From Nymphaea colorata (lineage: Eukaryota; Streptophyta; Magnoliopsida; Nymphaeales; Nymphaeaceae), in contig NC_045138.2 of assembly GCF_008831285.2 (NCBI RefSeq), positions 36,757,115-36,821,114 of the forward strand: a stretch of DNA of 64,000 nt, read 5' to 3'. Below are positions 1-13,293 of this stretch, piece after piece; positions within the stretch are counted from its first letter, which is position 1; the number at the start of each line of letters is the position of its first letter. The notes beneath the pieces are model-generated. The model ran no database searches. It saw only the letters and a program-made list of their open reading frames with translations, and was not told the origin of the DNA. The position numbers were made by a program, and so were the translations under genes.

Positions 1-121
1 CCATCCTATTCTTTCATTTTTTGTAGCTTTGAATCCATTGCATCGTTGTTGGTACTTATTGGTTCTTTTGAGTTTTGACCTTTGTTTTGAAAACTTCCAT
101 GTACTTAATTTCTTACTGCAG

Positions 122-3100
122 TGAAATGTATACCAGAGAGACATACCCATGTAGGAAACAGACAAGAGATGTCTTCAGAAGAGACGTGTTGGATCGTGCA
201 TCATTTCTTCCTAGGAGAAGTCAGATGAATTCCAATAGTGTCTGTGGTTTATTGTTTCTTGGCAAGCGTAGGTACAATTCACAAAGTGGTGAAAGGGGTA
301 TAAGAGGTCTTACGGATAAGGTGATATCATACTCTAATGTATCCTTCCTTTCTGAACTGAAGCTTCTTTTGTATTAGGCAGTGACCAAGCATGGATTGCT
401 GAGTGTTATTGCATTCATAGTATGACTTGCTGCTAATTATCAGCACAGACAGACTTAGTGAAGTATGTCTCAAAATGGAAAGGAATACATAAACTCAACT
501 TTGAAGTATTCTGGATTTTATCTTCGAGAAAGTAAACCAGAATATTTCCTATGGATTGTCTCTATAGGTTTGAAATACTTTATTATCTTGTCAGGGAACC
601 CGTTCAGGAAAACATTGTGCGAGTGAAATTTGTTCATGAGGACTTATAGACATGCTTAAAAATCTCATGCCTGTGTGCCCGACTCAGTTGTGTTGGCTTT
701 ATTGATTGGTTGATTTGCGTTACTATTATGGTGCTGCTAAGTAAAATCTTAGCATCTACTAAAATGAAGACTTAGAAAAGTTAACAAAAATATGAAGAAA
801 AAACTTTTAGAAGGTTTCTAAAATGATGTAAAGCAAAGTTAAGCATCTTAGCGTGCTTTTAAGTAGTTGGTACACTGAACGTTCTACAATTCCTGTCCTC
901 ATTTATTCCTTGTATTAGGGACATGGTTATCTGTTTTTTCACTATGCTGGAGACAATACTTTTTTCTCTGTCACTTCATTCATTTCATTGTCACATATAT
1001 CGTGTTTGGGAATTATACAGCGAGGAATTTCTCGAGTATACTACAACAAAGTTGTATATCACAGGAATATCTCAACAAATTTTTTAAAAATTGAACACAT
1101 TTAAAAATCCTGAAAATTATAAAAAAATAAAATAAATAAGAAATTAATAAAAAATATGAAAAAACACAAAAAATGCATATGATATGTGTTTTTTTCATTT
1201 TTTTATATTCTGGCATTTTTTTAAAAAAAGACGCTTCTTATTGCCGTTGTATACGGCTGACTTATTTTTTGCATATTTAACGTGTTTCGATGAACTCGCG
1301 ATATTTGTGACAGTTATTCATTTTACTTCTCGAACTTGTTCTTTGTTACCTTATATTTTTTACTTCACTAATTTCTTTGTTATCTTTGGCCTCTATCAAT
1401 GTTGTAAACAATTTATCGCAACCTGTATCAGTCAGGCTAATAGATCCATTCTATTGTAAAAATAAAATATTGTATCATAGAATTAATTTTTTAATTCAAA
1501 AAAGTCAGAAAAATATCGAAAAACTCAGAAAAAATAAGGAGAAATCAAGAAAAAAATTGTGGCAGATTCCATGCAATAGAATTAGTGCTTTCATGATTCT
1601 TTATAGAAGAGCCTATGTTTGTCTTCCAAATAAGAAAAAATGTTATATGACCATTGACCATTAAGTTATTTTAAGACTCCAAGGAGTATAAGTTATGCAC
1701 AACAAAAAATTATTGATTTTGCAACCCATTTGACCATCTTTTAAAGAATGAGAATAGTCATTCATATAATGCCAAAAAGAAATTCACAGCCAAGGTTTAT
1801 TATAGAATTTATTCAAGCCAACACAGGCAATAATGTTAATATCAAGTTTAAACTTTAGAGCATATTACAATCCTTTTTAGGTGCTTAGATTTGTTTGGCA
1901 CATAATCTGTGTAGCATCTATTAGCAACTCCATACATGCTCACAAATTACATATTACTATGCGTTGCTGAATCCTAGAGATTGGGTGATACATGTTATTC
2001 TTCTCGAAAATACTTTTAAAAGTAAAATTGACAGCTCATAGTCACATTGTTTAAATAAAAAAATCAGAAAAGTTGAGAGAAAAAAAATTATGGCACCAAC
2101 AAAATTAGAATTTTTATAGTTTTGACCTATGTGTATCGCGTATCATACAATCCAGGCTCTGTATCATACAATTTGTATGATACATATATGATACACTACC
2201 TATTTATGTTACTGCTGGTGTACCCTATTGTAAAATCAGAAAAAGAGATAATACGTACAACACTGGCCTCTATTACATTGTCAGGTTGAACCAATCAGGT
2301 TCTCGATAGCTTCTGATGATGGCCATGATTATGGATGTCATGTACTCATCTATGTATTAGGAACTTGCGTGATACCTCCAAATAAACTTTGTGTTTTTCT
2401 TGCATGGATTATTTGCCAGACCTCCTTGCTTCTAGATTAAGCTTGTGTCACTGTTTGATTTCTCAACACATGAGATATCCTATGAAACTGTTAGTAATGC
2501 AGTTGAATTGCTTCCATCTACATTTTAACTACATGTCCAGCATATTTGGTGTTTTCATTTTCTTCATGTGTTAAATCTTCATGTTATTATTGTTATGTTA
2601 TGGTGCTTTAACTTTTTCTGGTGGTGCAGTGTCTTGGGGAAGCGCCTCATTTTGTAAAGATTGTGGAGGTTGGGCCAAGGGATGGATTGCAAAATGAGAA
2701 GGATATTGTCCCTACAGATGTAAAGATTGAACTAATCCACAAACTTGTTTCTTCTGGGTTGCCAGTTGTTGAAGCTACAAGCTTTGTCTCACCAAAATGG
2801 GTACCACAGGTATAACTTCCTCAATCACCCCATTTTGTTGTGGCCTTGTGTTGTAACTTTAACTTCTCAATCACCCCATTCTGTTCTCACCTTCTGTTGT
2901 TTGTTTGGACCTCACACTTGATGAACTCATAGCAGTATATTGGTTGTGTCTTATAATGATATTTATCTGAAATTATAGTTATTTTTCTCAGATAAACTGT
3001 GAGAATGAGCATTATAAGCTTGTCTCATGTGGTGCCCATTTTGATAGCGCAGGAAGTAGCTAGATGAAAAGAATGAAACAGTTGTGTATGTCAGCTGATT

Positions 3101-6048
3101 TTGTATGTTCTTACCAACTACAAAGAAATGCAAGTAGACAATATTCGCTTAGACACCACACCCGATGAGAAAATGGCTGATTGCGCTACAAATAACATTG
3201 TTGCATCAGTTAAGTAGCTCGTTGAACGTCAAGAATCAAACTTCCATTGGAACCACTGATCCTTAGCCTTTTCTGCCTTTTATTAGTAGCAAGAGATATG
3301 ACTTGAAAGTTGAAGTTTGCTTATAATGTCTTGTATCATTATGCTATCACCTGGGTTTAGGCTGTTGAGCAGGTGCTTTTCTGCGTTAATCATCATTAGG
3401 TTTAATGATGTTGGTATTTGAAAATTTCTTTTGCATAAATTGTCTTTTTTTTTTGTGCTTGCACTTGTGTATATTCATGCATGTGCTACTAAGATGAATT
3501 ATTGGGAGACTTTTCTTTGCCGTTGCTTGTGCCAACTGAAAAAGGGAAACTTTTGGCCCTTGTTTGAATAGATAAATATAGTGGAGTACTTGCATTAATC
3601 TTTCCAAGTTTTGCCTCTCCTCCAACAATCGAGCCAGGCCCAAAATCTATTACTGCTGAACCACATTTACAAGAAAATGCATGACACTGATTATGTTATT
3701 TTTCGTTCTTTAGAGAAAAATCAAGTTGACTATATTTTCATGATTAATGAGTTCCATTATTATGTTCCACTGATGAATATAAAACAAGCATAGTGCAATT
3801 AAAGAGATGATTTGCAGTTTGATTTTTTCATTTACTACTTGTGAGTTGTGACTTGTATCGTATGCTTATGGTAAAATATTGAGAATAGATTAAGCTAAAC
3901 ATAACAGAAAGAGTTGGCACTTTTATTGGTGTCTTCTTAATGACTTTAATATGTCAATTACAGCTGGCAGATGCCAAGGATGTAATGAACGCTGTTAAAG
4001 ACATCAAGGGAGTGCAACTGCCTGTTCTTACACCAAATATGAAAGTTAGTTTATTTTAATTCTTTTATTACACCTTTCTGTTCAGATCATTATAATCTCA
4101 ACTTTCAGAATCCGGGATGAATCATGCTGAAATGCAGGGTTTTGAGGCTGCCATTGCAGCTGGTGCAAAGGAAGTTGCCATTTTTGCATCAGCATCTGAA
4201 TCATTTTCCAAGTCAAATATTAATTGCAGCATTGAGGAGAGCCTGTCTCGATATCGTGAGGTTGCTTCTGCTGCAAGAAGACTCTCAGTTCCTATCAGAG
4301 GGTATGCCAGAGTTGTGCTAGATAATTAATAATTTAATATTTAAGCTCCTTATTTAGAATTTGCAGACAGATCGTTTTTTTTGAACTATAATCTGAAGCA
4401 TGGATCAAGGGCTGCACCACTTGTGGCTTTCTTTTTATCCTAAGAAATTGTTTGTGTTTCAACGTGACAGATATGTATCTTGTGTGGTTGGGTGCCCTGT
4501 TCAAGGGTATGTCCCTCCTTCAAATGTAGCATATGTTGCAAAGGAGCTTTATGATATGGGCTGCTTTGAGATCTCTCTTGGTGATACTGTCGGTGTTGGT
4601 ACTCCTGGTATGCTCTCATGCTGAATATCTTTAAGATTAACTCTCTCTTTGCATGGTGACATATGTAGGTCCGTACCAGTAGACATGATCGATGCCTTCC
4701 TATTCCTTTTCTGCCTACAAGCAAACATGGTTAACTTTTCCACGTAGACTATGGGTTCTTTCTTTTCAATATTATTTTTACAATTGACATTGTCCACATT
4801 TAGTTTTATCGGTTTACTTTACTAGTTTATCTTTGCATTCTCTTCCATCTACAAGTGCATCTAGGCAACCCTGTCTATCCCTTTGGATTGGGTATGGGAA
4901 ACTGATGATCTTAAGCTTCCTATTAACTGTGACTAGTTTATCCTTGTGTTATATTCCATACAAAAGCAGGTTTAGGCGAACCTGTTCACGCATGGGCTTG
5001 TATATGTCATTATGATCTCAAGCTTCCTCAGCAATGCAGTGTCGAGCAAGTGTCTCATTTATCATTCCCTTGGTTTAGAAGATTCCATGCGATAATGAGT
5101 TGCCTGAGTTTGAAGGAACCATGTAGCTTCCATTCCATTTTGGGTTGTTGGCTATTAGCTGAATTTAAAACTAATTGGTGTCCTGCAAAATGGTTGGGAT
5201 ATTGCACCGTTTATGCTGGTTTCTTTTCCCTTCTTTTTTTACTTTGTTTGGAAAGTCAAGCCATTTGATGGTTCACTGGTTAAGAGCCATATTTATCTCT
5301 GCGTTCTATTTTCATGGATTTGATAGAGACTTGCACAGGGTCCTTCCTCCTTACATGCTGTACTGTTTCTTAATGTGGCCAATCCGGTTGAGCTGCCAAA
5401 AAATGCACTTGCATGTACACCTCTATGCAATACAAGTTGGTCCACAAGAAACACAAATTCAAAGTTATCGATGTCCATTTCTTTTGGGCTCTTGGACTCT
5501 TTATTTTGGCTGACCATGAGCTGAATCCGTAGTATCAGACATCTAGATAATCTTGTGGGGTAATAATTGCATATTGATTTCCTTTGTTGGTCTCAGGTAC
5601 TGTAATTCCAATGTTGGAAGCTGTGATGGCTGTTGTTCCGGCAGAAAAACTTGCCGTCCATTTCCATGATACCTATGGTCAATCACTCTCTAATATCCTG
5701 GTGTCTCTCCAGGTACTGCATTGGGTTCTGTTTCTGGTAAATTTGTTAGTAATGCTTTTTTCTGTTTCATTTTCACTCATCAGTCTTTCCTTTAACCAGA
5801 TGGGAATCAGCACTGTGGATTCATCTGTTGCTGGGCTTGGGGGTTGCCCATATGCTAAGGGCGCTTCTGGTAATGTGGCTACTGAAGACGTTGTATATCT
5901 GTTGAATGGGCTTGGGATAAGGACTAACGTGGACTTGGGTAAGCTGATGGCTGCTGGAGATTTCATCTGCAAGCACCTGGGCCGTCAATCTGGATCCAAG
6001 ACCGCCATTGCTTTGAGCAGGCTCACATGCGATGCCTCTAAGATTTGA
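122..6048 (+). CDS. HMGCL: Hydroxymethylglutaryl-CoA lyase, 5'-partial, seven exons in window
   Basis: Cleaves HMG-CoA to acetyl-CoA and acetoacetate, the last step of leucine breakdown, normally in mitochondria. Exons: 122-320, 2630-2809, 3964-4044, 4138-4301, 4471-4607, 5597-5712, 5800-6048 (stop TGA 6046-6048). All junctions are GT-AG and phases close. Catalytic landmarks are visible: [12 protein letters not shown] at the barrel start (catalytic Arg-Asp), [14 protein letters not shown], the metal-binding His pair in [10 protein letters not shown], and the family signature [17 protein letters not shown] with the active-site Cys in the last exon. The first visible exon follows a ttactgcag acceptor. 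Its QTRDVFRR region resembles the variable leader before the lyase domain of plant enzymes, so one or more upstream exons probably lie outside the window; the ATG at 126 is internal or an alternative start. From it the protein is 373 aa. The protein ends ASKI. Exon 4 starts at the GGT codon at 4138 (GFEAA), not at an AG 29 bases upstream. Confidence 0.93.
321..2629 (+). other. HMGCL intron, 2.3 kb, with AT-rich dispersed repeats
   Basis: Phase-0 intron between the leader exon and the first lyase-domain exon. No gene seen inside. About 1060-1640 and 2040-2260 are very AT-rich, with A/T runs, a cattttt-ggcattttt core and repeated gtatcatacaat words. Similar stretches recur in the ECM29 introns, so this is probably decayed repeat sequence. 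Confidence 0.6.
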
Positions 6049-8459
6049 TGAGACAAAATTATTATATATCGGGATCATAAGCAGAAAATGAGTCTGCATT
6101 TAAGCATGTAAAAAATCTATAGGCATATGTATGCCTCATCCCTATGCAAGTGGGGTTAGGTTATATGAGGACGATGGTTATTGATCTTTGTGATCATATT
6201 ATGTATAACAGATGAATAAATTGAACAAAAAAACTGTGAGAACATTTTTAAGGCTATAAAATTCGTAAATGCAATAGGGTCAATTTCTTCGTTTGCTTTG
6301 CGTTAACTTCTTGTCTTATCGTGCATGATAGAACAAGGCCTCTTCAGTTATGGAATAAAACTTCGGAAGGTAAATAAGTTTGAGGAAGAATTTTCCTACT
6401 ATTTACCTTTGCTTTTGTTTTTGTTTTCCTGTTGACCCTTGCCGATGTTGATAAACCAATTGTGAGATGTTCCTGTGAAGGTAAGGAGAAAATATAAGAC
6501 AGGCATACTAAACGTTTAATGTTAATTGGAAAAGATTTATTTCGTCATACTTGATTCCTAAAGCATCAATAAATGGGTGCAATTGTGGAAAGAACGTGAA
6601 ACACTGTCTGGCAGTCAATCGGTCGTTCGTGGATTTCCGTACCCTGCATGTTCATCACTTCGAGCCTGCAATCTTGTTCACACTGATGCTATTACAAAAG
6701 TTGGAGATTCTGAGAACAAAAACTATAATTAGGCCCTTTCGTTTTTTTTTTTTAATATTAATATAAAAAATGAGGTGCAAGCGAGAAGCGAGCAAGATCT
6801 GTCTATCCAAGCGAGGAGTTGGTTTCAAGATTTCCAGAGCTCAAGGAGGCCAATAATTCAATAGTGGGGAGTGCATCTTATATAAAAAACTGGCAGGAGT
6901 CTCACTAGTACTGGCTTCTCAGGTAAAAGGAGTGCTAAGAAGCCTGCAGCACTAGTTCTTATGGGCAGTTGTCAAGTTTATTCTGTTAGTTAATCGTGGC
7001 AGTTGCCAACAGGAGCTTCCTCTCATTGGTAACATGTAGATTCAAAATTGAACCTCACAGCGGTACAAGCTCAAAGGTCAGGACCTTCGCCCTCAGAAGC
7101 CAAAGCACTCGTCAATTTGGGGTCGGACCACCCATATAACGCGAACAATTATGGGTGAGGCGTACCTCCTAGAAATTTTCAAGCCCTTTGAATGCTCGTT
7201 GCAGGTTCATAACTGAGGGGGCCGAAATGGAGTTCCTTACTGAAAAAATTGAAAGGCGTAGCAGCTTAAATTACTCTCGTTTGTTTGGTTTCTGTTACTC
7301 AATCGAACTAACAACAGATCGGATTCAGCGTGGTTTTTAGATAATGTCAGATAGGTTTAAATCCTGAGATCAGCCAGCTACTTTTCACATTTTAACACAG
7401 CTACTCTTTCCTTCTCAATCATAATCTGATGAGCGGTTTAAATGATCGGGGACGTTAGGATTAAGGGCGGACAATACCCAACAGCACTACAATATTCCGT
7501 CATCCTCGATAGGGTTTCAGGTCACCAATCACTTGGCACCCCATGTCCGTTCTCATGCATGAATGCTGGTTTTCTAAAATTTCGGAAGACAATGCCAAGT
7601 GTGTAGGCAGATCGTGTTTGGATTAAATTTAGGTACAACATCTGACTACTTGGAAATTTATCTAGTTGAATTTGCATTTAGATTACAAACACCAAATGGA
7701 ATTCTTATTTTTTGCATAAAACCTGATTCAGATATGCATCGAAGGCAGTCATTTGAAAGTTTTAAGAACTTGAGCGTGCTTTGTAAATTGTTCCTTTCCT
7801 CACAATGATCCACATTGACTTCTTCCTCGACGAAGGGTGGTAGCCGTCCAGGTGAAGATTCCGTTACGCTCAGGCCTCCTTCGGCCAGGGTGCTAGAGGA
7901 GACTCGACTTGGTCGTCCAAAAGTGCAGTTTACTGCCAATCGGAGTGTTGATGCCAGTAAAAATCACGTCGCTTGAAGTTTGCCCTAAAATCATTAATGC
8001 AGCATGACATGAACCGACACTAAGAGCACTAGTTTTCATAATTAAATTCATTCACAATCTTGCATTGATCTTACTCACACCAGTCATTTCAATTCGTCCA
8101 CATTTCCAGCCTGTAAACAAGCAAAACAAAATTCTGAGAGGCCCCTGATTCCCGTTCTCATCATGCACAAGGGGGCCAAAGGAGCACAGATGCCAAAAAA
8201 CCTTCTATCCGTGTCAATCATATGAACGTTGAACGTACTCTCTTGTTCATGTGTCTTGTTCTCGTCTCTCCACTCCACTTATCATCCGATCCGTCTAACT
8301 TCCTTCTTCCTCTTAGTCTTGGGATCCAAAACGCCGATTCGCAAGTCAATTCGAGTGACAAGATTGCTGATGCTTTCCCCTTCAACGTTTTTGTGCATGT
8401 TCGAAAAATAAAAGGGAAATCTGTAACACAGCAGGGGTATAAGAAAGCACATCCATTTG
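6049..8459. other. Convergent spacer between HMGCL and RPC4
   Basis: Holds the 3' UTRs of two genes facing each other. No ORF here has recognisable family sequence. A gtttggattaaatttaggta stretch at about 7616 resembles the edge of a small repeat, but no matching second end was found. Confidence 0.5.
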
Positions 8460-11400
8460 TTATGGGTGGTCGTCAAGGTTGAGACTGAACATGCTCTCAA
8501 TGTCTGGGGTCACGACGGCGCGTTTTGTGAGTTCGCCGAGATTGCAGAAGTGCTTCTCTTCAGTGTTGATCACGCACACGTCTTGCGCAAAAGAGCACTC
8601 TGGGCTAGATGAAACCTGCAACCACCAACACAAAAAGTCAGCTTTGAATGCACTCAGAACCACAAATGAATCTACACGTGCACTCTTGATGATGACAATG
8701 ACGCAGGAAATTGGGCAATAATAAACACGTTTCCGATGAACTTAAAGCAGGAAGCTGTTCTACAATCACGTCCTTGACGAAGGTAAGAACCAACGATAAT
8801 GTACTCAATCGAATCGAAGCTCCCGATCTCATATTGGAATGTGACACCGACTCGCCAAGTTAGCTGTGTTTTGGCCATGTTTCTGTTTAATCTGCGTGTA
8901 CACTTGTCCACACGGTTTGTAAATGAGACTCTCCACTACTCCATCAGGCTGTAAAGGTAGCAAAAAGTTTCCCAACACAAATTCGACTGAGTTGCTACTA
9001 GGAAATGAACATCATATATGGAGACATCTGCCACCACAGTTGGCAGGCAAGGGGGTTGCAAGGATATAAAAAGTGGCCGTAATCAACAAGATATCTGTGT
9101 GCTAGCTACTTTTAGCATGGATGGTTCAGTATATGTAAGTTTGTATACAACCACGTACATTAATCAACAAGATATCTGTGTGCTAGCTACTTTTAGCATG
9201 GATGGTTCAGTATATGTAAGTTTGTATACAACCACGTACATCTGCATGGTTCGGGATGTGAATGCACACGCAGGGTTCACGATATTTGGATGTTATGATC
9301 AACTTCTTTAGTCCTGACGTAGTGGTCAAATAAATGTCACATGAAATATTTTCACCATAGCTGATGGATCCAAAATACACTTAATAATACCACAAGCATA
9401 AACACATAAACATGGTTTCGCGACAAATCATTGAACGGACCATGTACGCAGAGGGTCCTTTCTAATTTTCATGCTGAAACAGATGCATATTGAGCCAAAG
9501 GGCCTGGGTCCTAATAGCATTAGTTAGAAGTTAATGTAAACACTGAGCCGCACTTCCTCCAGAAAGCGTCTTTCCTACCATAGTGATGTTTAATGAAGTA
9601 TGCCTAATTAACGCAGGCAAAACAAGAGTACCTTGACATTCAGACGAATTTAAGCAAATGAAACACAAGAAACACATGAAGAAGGCGCAACTTGCAGAGG
9701 AAAAAAAAAACTGGAAATCCTTCAGAATGTATTTCTGTGTGTGTGTGTGAGAAAGAGAGAGAGAGAGACAAACATCAAACAGAGCATCTCCAATTTTCAT
9801 TTTGATGGTGCCATTTTCGTATACCATCATTTTCCCCACAGAGCCTGCCTGTAGATCTTGTAATTTGCAAGCTATTTGTGACCTAGAACCGGGGTCAGCT
9901 TCTTCTTCTTTACCCACGGCAGTAGCAGATCGTTTGAGCAAAGGTAAACTCACGGGAAACTGAAACAGGAACATCTGTGGTTCTGCCTTGTCCTCCTGTA
10001 TGGTAAAAGTTTAGCCTGAAAATCGCATACACAGAAAAGCTAAAACATGACTATTGCCATGTAACACATCATGCAACTTAACCATCAAACCAAGCTCCAC
10101 AGCTGCCTTTAGAGATTCTTCATCAGAAAGATTTGATGCAGAGGCTTCTCCAAACTCCTTTTCATCAAGAAGTTCTAGCGTACATCAAGAAAAAATGTTA
10201 TATCATAAAAATCACTCCACAAAATAAATTAAGCATTTTTACCAACGAAAGCAACAAGACTGCTGAAAACGATAAACATACCAGGATCCCCAGAGTATGG
10301 CCGTCTCAAAGGAACGGAAATAGGATAATATGAATAATAGTTCTGCAGAGGAAACACAAATAATTACCATTTGTGTCCTTTCCATAAGAGAGTTCATAGA
10401 AAAGGTTTTATGATGCAAGACAGAAACTTTGTTTCAAAAGGAAAAGATGCCACTCACAAACGGTTCTTCATATTCATCTTCAACTGCTGAGTCTGTGGAT
10501 CCATTTCCATCTGCATGAAATGGCCATTGGATGAAAGATACCGTGAGCATACACAATACAACATATATATATGTGTGCGTGTGTCAAGAAAAGAAGAGAT
10601 GGAAGTTACACTACCTAAAGCAGAAGCTGATTGGATGGATGTGCTCCTTGCGCCAAATCTGATCTGCTGTGGCCTGGAGGAACCAGCTGATTGACCATAT
10701 CCAAATGCAACTTGCACTGGTGCAGCTGCCAAAAAAAAGAAATGAAAATGAGAAACAAGAATAATTGCACACTATACCTCCAAGCATATTTCTTGTGTCT
10801 TAATTGTGACCACATGCATATGCTCTCACTAAGACAAACTGAAAGGTCCACCAGAACAGTTTGTACAGAGGCTATAAGATCAACATAACATCACAGTTCA
10901 ACCAAAACAATCTTACAAAGCAGGATCTTAAGGTCACCACCCTCTGTGCAAACCGAAGCAAGTAAAGGCTCTGAAGAGTTGTTTACAGCCATGGGGTTTT
11001 AAGTTGCCAGAAATGAAACTAACTAACTACCAAGTGTCATGTCTCGGGCGCAGCTTCCACATGTTAGAAATGCATAAAAGAGAAAGGAAGTTAAGGTTCG
11101 CATATATTGGAATATAGGTTATGTTTTTTAAAGATAACTGAAAATGAGACCTAATGTTTGTAGGTACATTCACAAGGTCAACAGGTAATGACGACACCAG
11201 ATGAATGCTTCCGAACAAAATTAGCAGGCCCTGACACCCCGTAGGTTGTACACTTCCAAATTCCAATACAATAACTTAGATCTCGATCATGTATTGCACT
11301 ATCAACTTTGAAGTTCTGACGTCCACACCTTTTCCTCATTTCCCCTCTCATGTCACAAAAAACACATGCATGCACATATGCAGAAACACATGCCAGCGTA

Positions 11401-13293
11401 TGGTGGTTCAGAACTATATTGGACCATTACAGCTCATAGCAATCAATTGAAAGTCATAAGTAGATACTATTGTTTGTGTGATGTAAACATTCAATGCAAG
11501 ACTAACCAGATAGATAGTTAATTAGGTTGATTAAACTAAATTGCAGGTTCCGCCATGATCAATGCAATGATGGACCAACCAAAATACCACAGTGGGGAAG
11601 ACGAAGATGGGAACAAACAGTTTGAAGCACAATGTTGGAGGTAAATCATCACATCAAGACAGTGATGAACAAATCAACCATGACATTTTTTAATGACATC
11701 CATTTTTTGTTTTTCAGATTTATATAGATTAATACCAAAGTTTATTACCCTTGCAGAAGAATCCAATTTCTTCATCAACAAATCTTTAAGAAATAAGAAA
11801 ATTCAAGTAAAAAATGAGTTTAAAGAAAAATCTGCAAGTTTTTTGTATGAAGAAGTGGATATATCCTTGGAGAAAGAGAAATATTTAGTCCAAGAAGACA
11901 AGAAACGTCCACCAGAAATCAAAGTGAGAAAAAAAAACAACGAATTGGTATGATTACTGCTGGAACGAAATTTAGCAGAGTTGTGTAAAGAAGGCTTGTC
12001 TTCAGTAAAGAAACCAATCTTCCAGGATGATAGAGGGCATAACAACTTCCAGGATACAAAAAGGGCTTTTTGCTTCAAAGAGAGAGACTCATGGGATAAA
12101 GATCAAAATGTCTATGCTAGTAAACAGCAAATAAAACAAAAGAGGTTGTTGAAGATTCTAGCTATCCAGGGTGAGACTCTAGGTTCACAAAGCTGCATTG
12201 ACAGATCCACGGACTCTCATAAAGAATTTGCTCTAGGTAATTTTTGTAAAGGAAAAAGATTAACTCACGAAGTAAAGGCTTCCATGAAGGACTCCAGAAT
12301 CAAAATAAAACACTTTTAAGTTTTATTAGCCTAGGACTCGATGATTGTTTGGTCAACTTTAAGCATGTAGTTTGTGAAATAGGTTAAAACGAACAAAATT
12401 ATTCCATGTTCCTGCGTCATTTGCTATTCATTATACCAATTCAAGTATAGGGATTAAAACAAATAGTCCTTTACCAACATAAACTCTGCTGTTATGCTGA
12501 AATCCATGCAAGGCTCAAGTTTTAATGGAAAAGGATAACGGTGAGTTCAAAATTGCTCATGGGAAAAGAGGTGAAACAAAGATTAAAGACAAACATAACC
12601 TATTAACAAGAAAACACACAGGAACTCCAAGAATGTGGATTCCTCATTTGGCAGAACAGATATGATCGCCTAATGGATCAGTAGATTTTTGCGTAAAAAA
12701 GAAACATGACTATAAGGTGTACCCTTTCTCTCAGTTTTGTTTTTTCTACTCCTCGGGTCCTCCTGAGATTGCTGCACAGTCCAATTTAACAACAAGTGTT
12801 AATCACTAAAAGTAGACGACCGAAAGAAATGAAGTAGGATGGATAGAACACGACCACGCAGCCGCAATCAAGAGCCCACTTTCAATCCTTCAGGACCTTC
12901 GCGATGCATATCAGGTGAAAAAGGTTATGATGATAGGAATTTAAGTACCTTCACGAGCTTGAGCAATTCATCAGACAAAGTTGCATCACCTAACTCAGCC
13001 ACTTCACTGAAGAAGGGAAAAATAATTATATACAATTTTTAAAACAGAACATGGGAGAGACAGATAGAGAGAGAGAGAACAGAATCAAACGAAAAGCTGC
13101 AAGTCAGGTGAACTCACGATTTAGGGGCAACAGGTTTAGGCGGTTTCCGTGGAGGGATTTTTGGTTTGAATTGGAACTGCAAGACATAACATACATGTTC
13201 AAGTGCAAATTTGGAGGCCAACTTATACAGCAATTAAAAGAAGCCGAATATTGAACTAACCATTGCACGGCGATTGTTGGAGTTATCTCCCAT
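8460..13293 (-). CDS. RPC4: DNA-directed RNA polymerase III subunit RPC4
   Basis: Pol III subunit that pairs with RPC5 in the initiation/termination subcomplex; nuclear. Ten exons, 5' to 3': 13293-13261, 13176-13118, 13006-12949, 12771-12723, 10725-10615, 10510-10458, 10342-10282, 10174-10083, 9995-9774, 8615-8460. They total 894 nt, a 297-aa protein, close to plant homologues. The ATG has good context (gtcATGG) and begins MGDNSNNRRAM. The basic N-terminus (FQFKPKIPPRKPPKP), a charged spacer and APVQVAFGYG lead to PISVPLRRPYSGDPE, LLDEKEFGEAS and FLFQFPVSLPLLKR. The conserved C-terminal domain follows: GKMMVYENGTIKMKIGDALFD, then INTEEKHFCNLGELTKRAVVTPDIES (given here in pieces of the same domain). 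Every codon split across an intron restores the expected residue. An acceptor-like ttttgtag just before the ATG suggests a 5' UTR intron. The 2-kb intron 10726-12722 holds an unrelated opposite-strand ORF. Confidence 0.92.
9081..9242. repeat. 81-bp near-perfect tandem duplication
   Basis: Two adjacent copies (9081-9161, 9162-9242), each starting aatcaacaagatatctgtgt and ending ccacgtacat. Lies in the last RPC4 intron. The near identity suggests a recent duplication. Confidence 0.95.
11693..12319 (+). other. Unidentified ORF with one stop, inside an RPC4 intron
   Basis: On the strand opposite RPC4, one frame stays open from 11693 to 12319 (about 208 codons) except for a single TGA at 11951-11953. 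The product would be Lys/Glu-rich, with blocks such as KNEFKEKSASFLYEEVDISL upstream and KQQIKQKRLLKILAIQGETL downstream of the stop. I recognise no family, membrane segment or catalytic motif. It could be a decayed insertion (retrocopy or transposon fragment) or chance openness of A-rich DNA, since A-rich sequence gives few stops on the A strand. No function can be assigned. Confidence 0.3.

Noticed and set aside
4109-4137. Alternative acceptor for HMGCL exon 4, 29 bases upstream
   Set aside because: It would shift the phase and add residues absent from the family. The acceptor at 4137/4138 gives the conserved LTPNMK-GFEAA junction.
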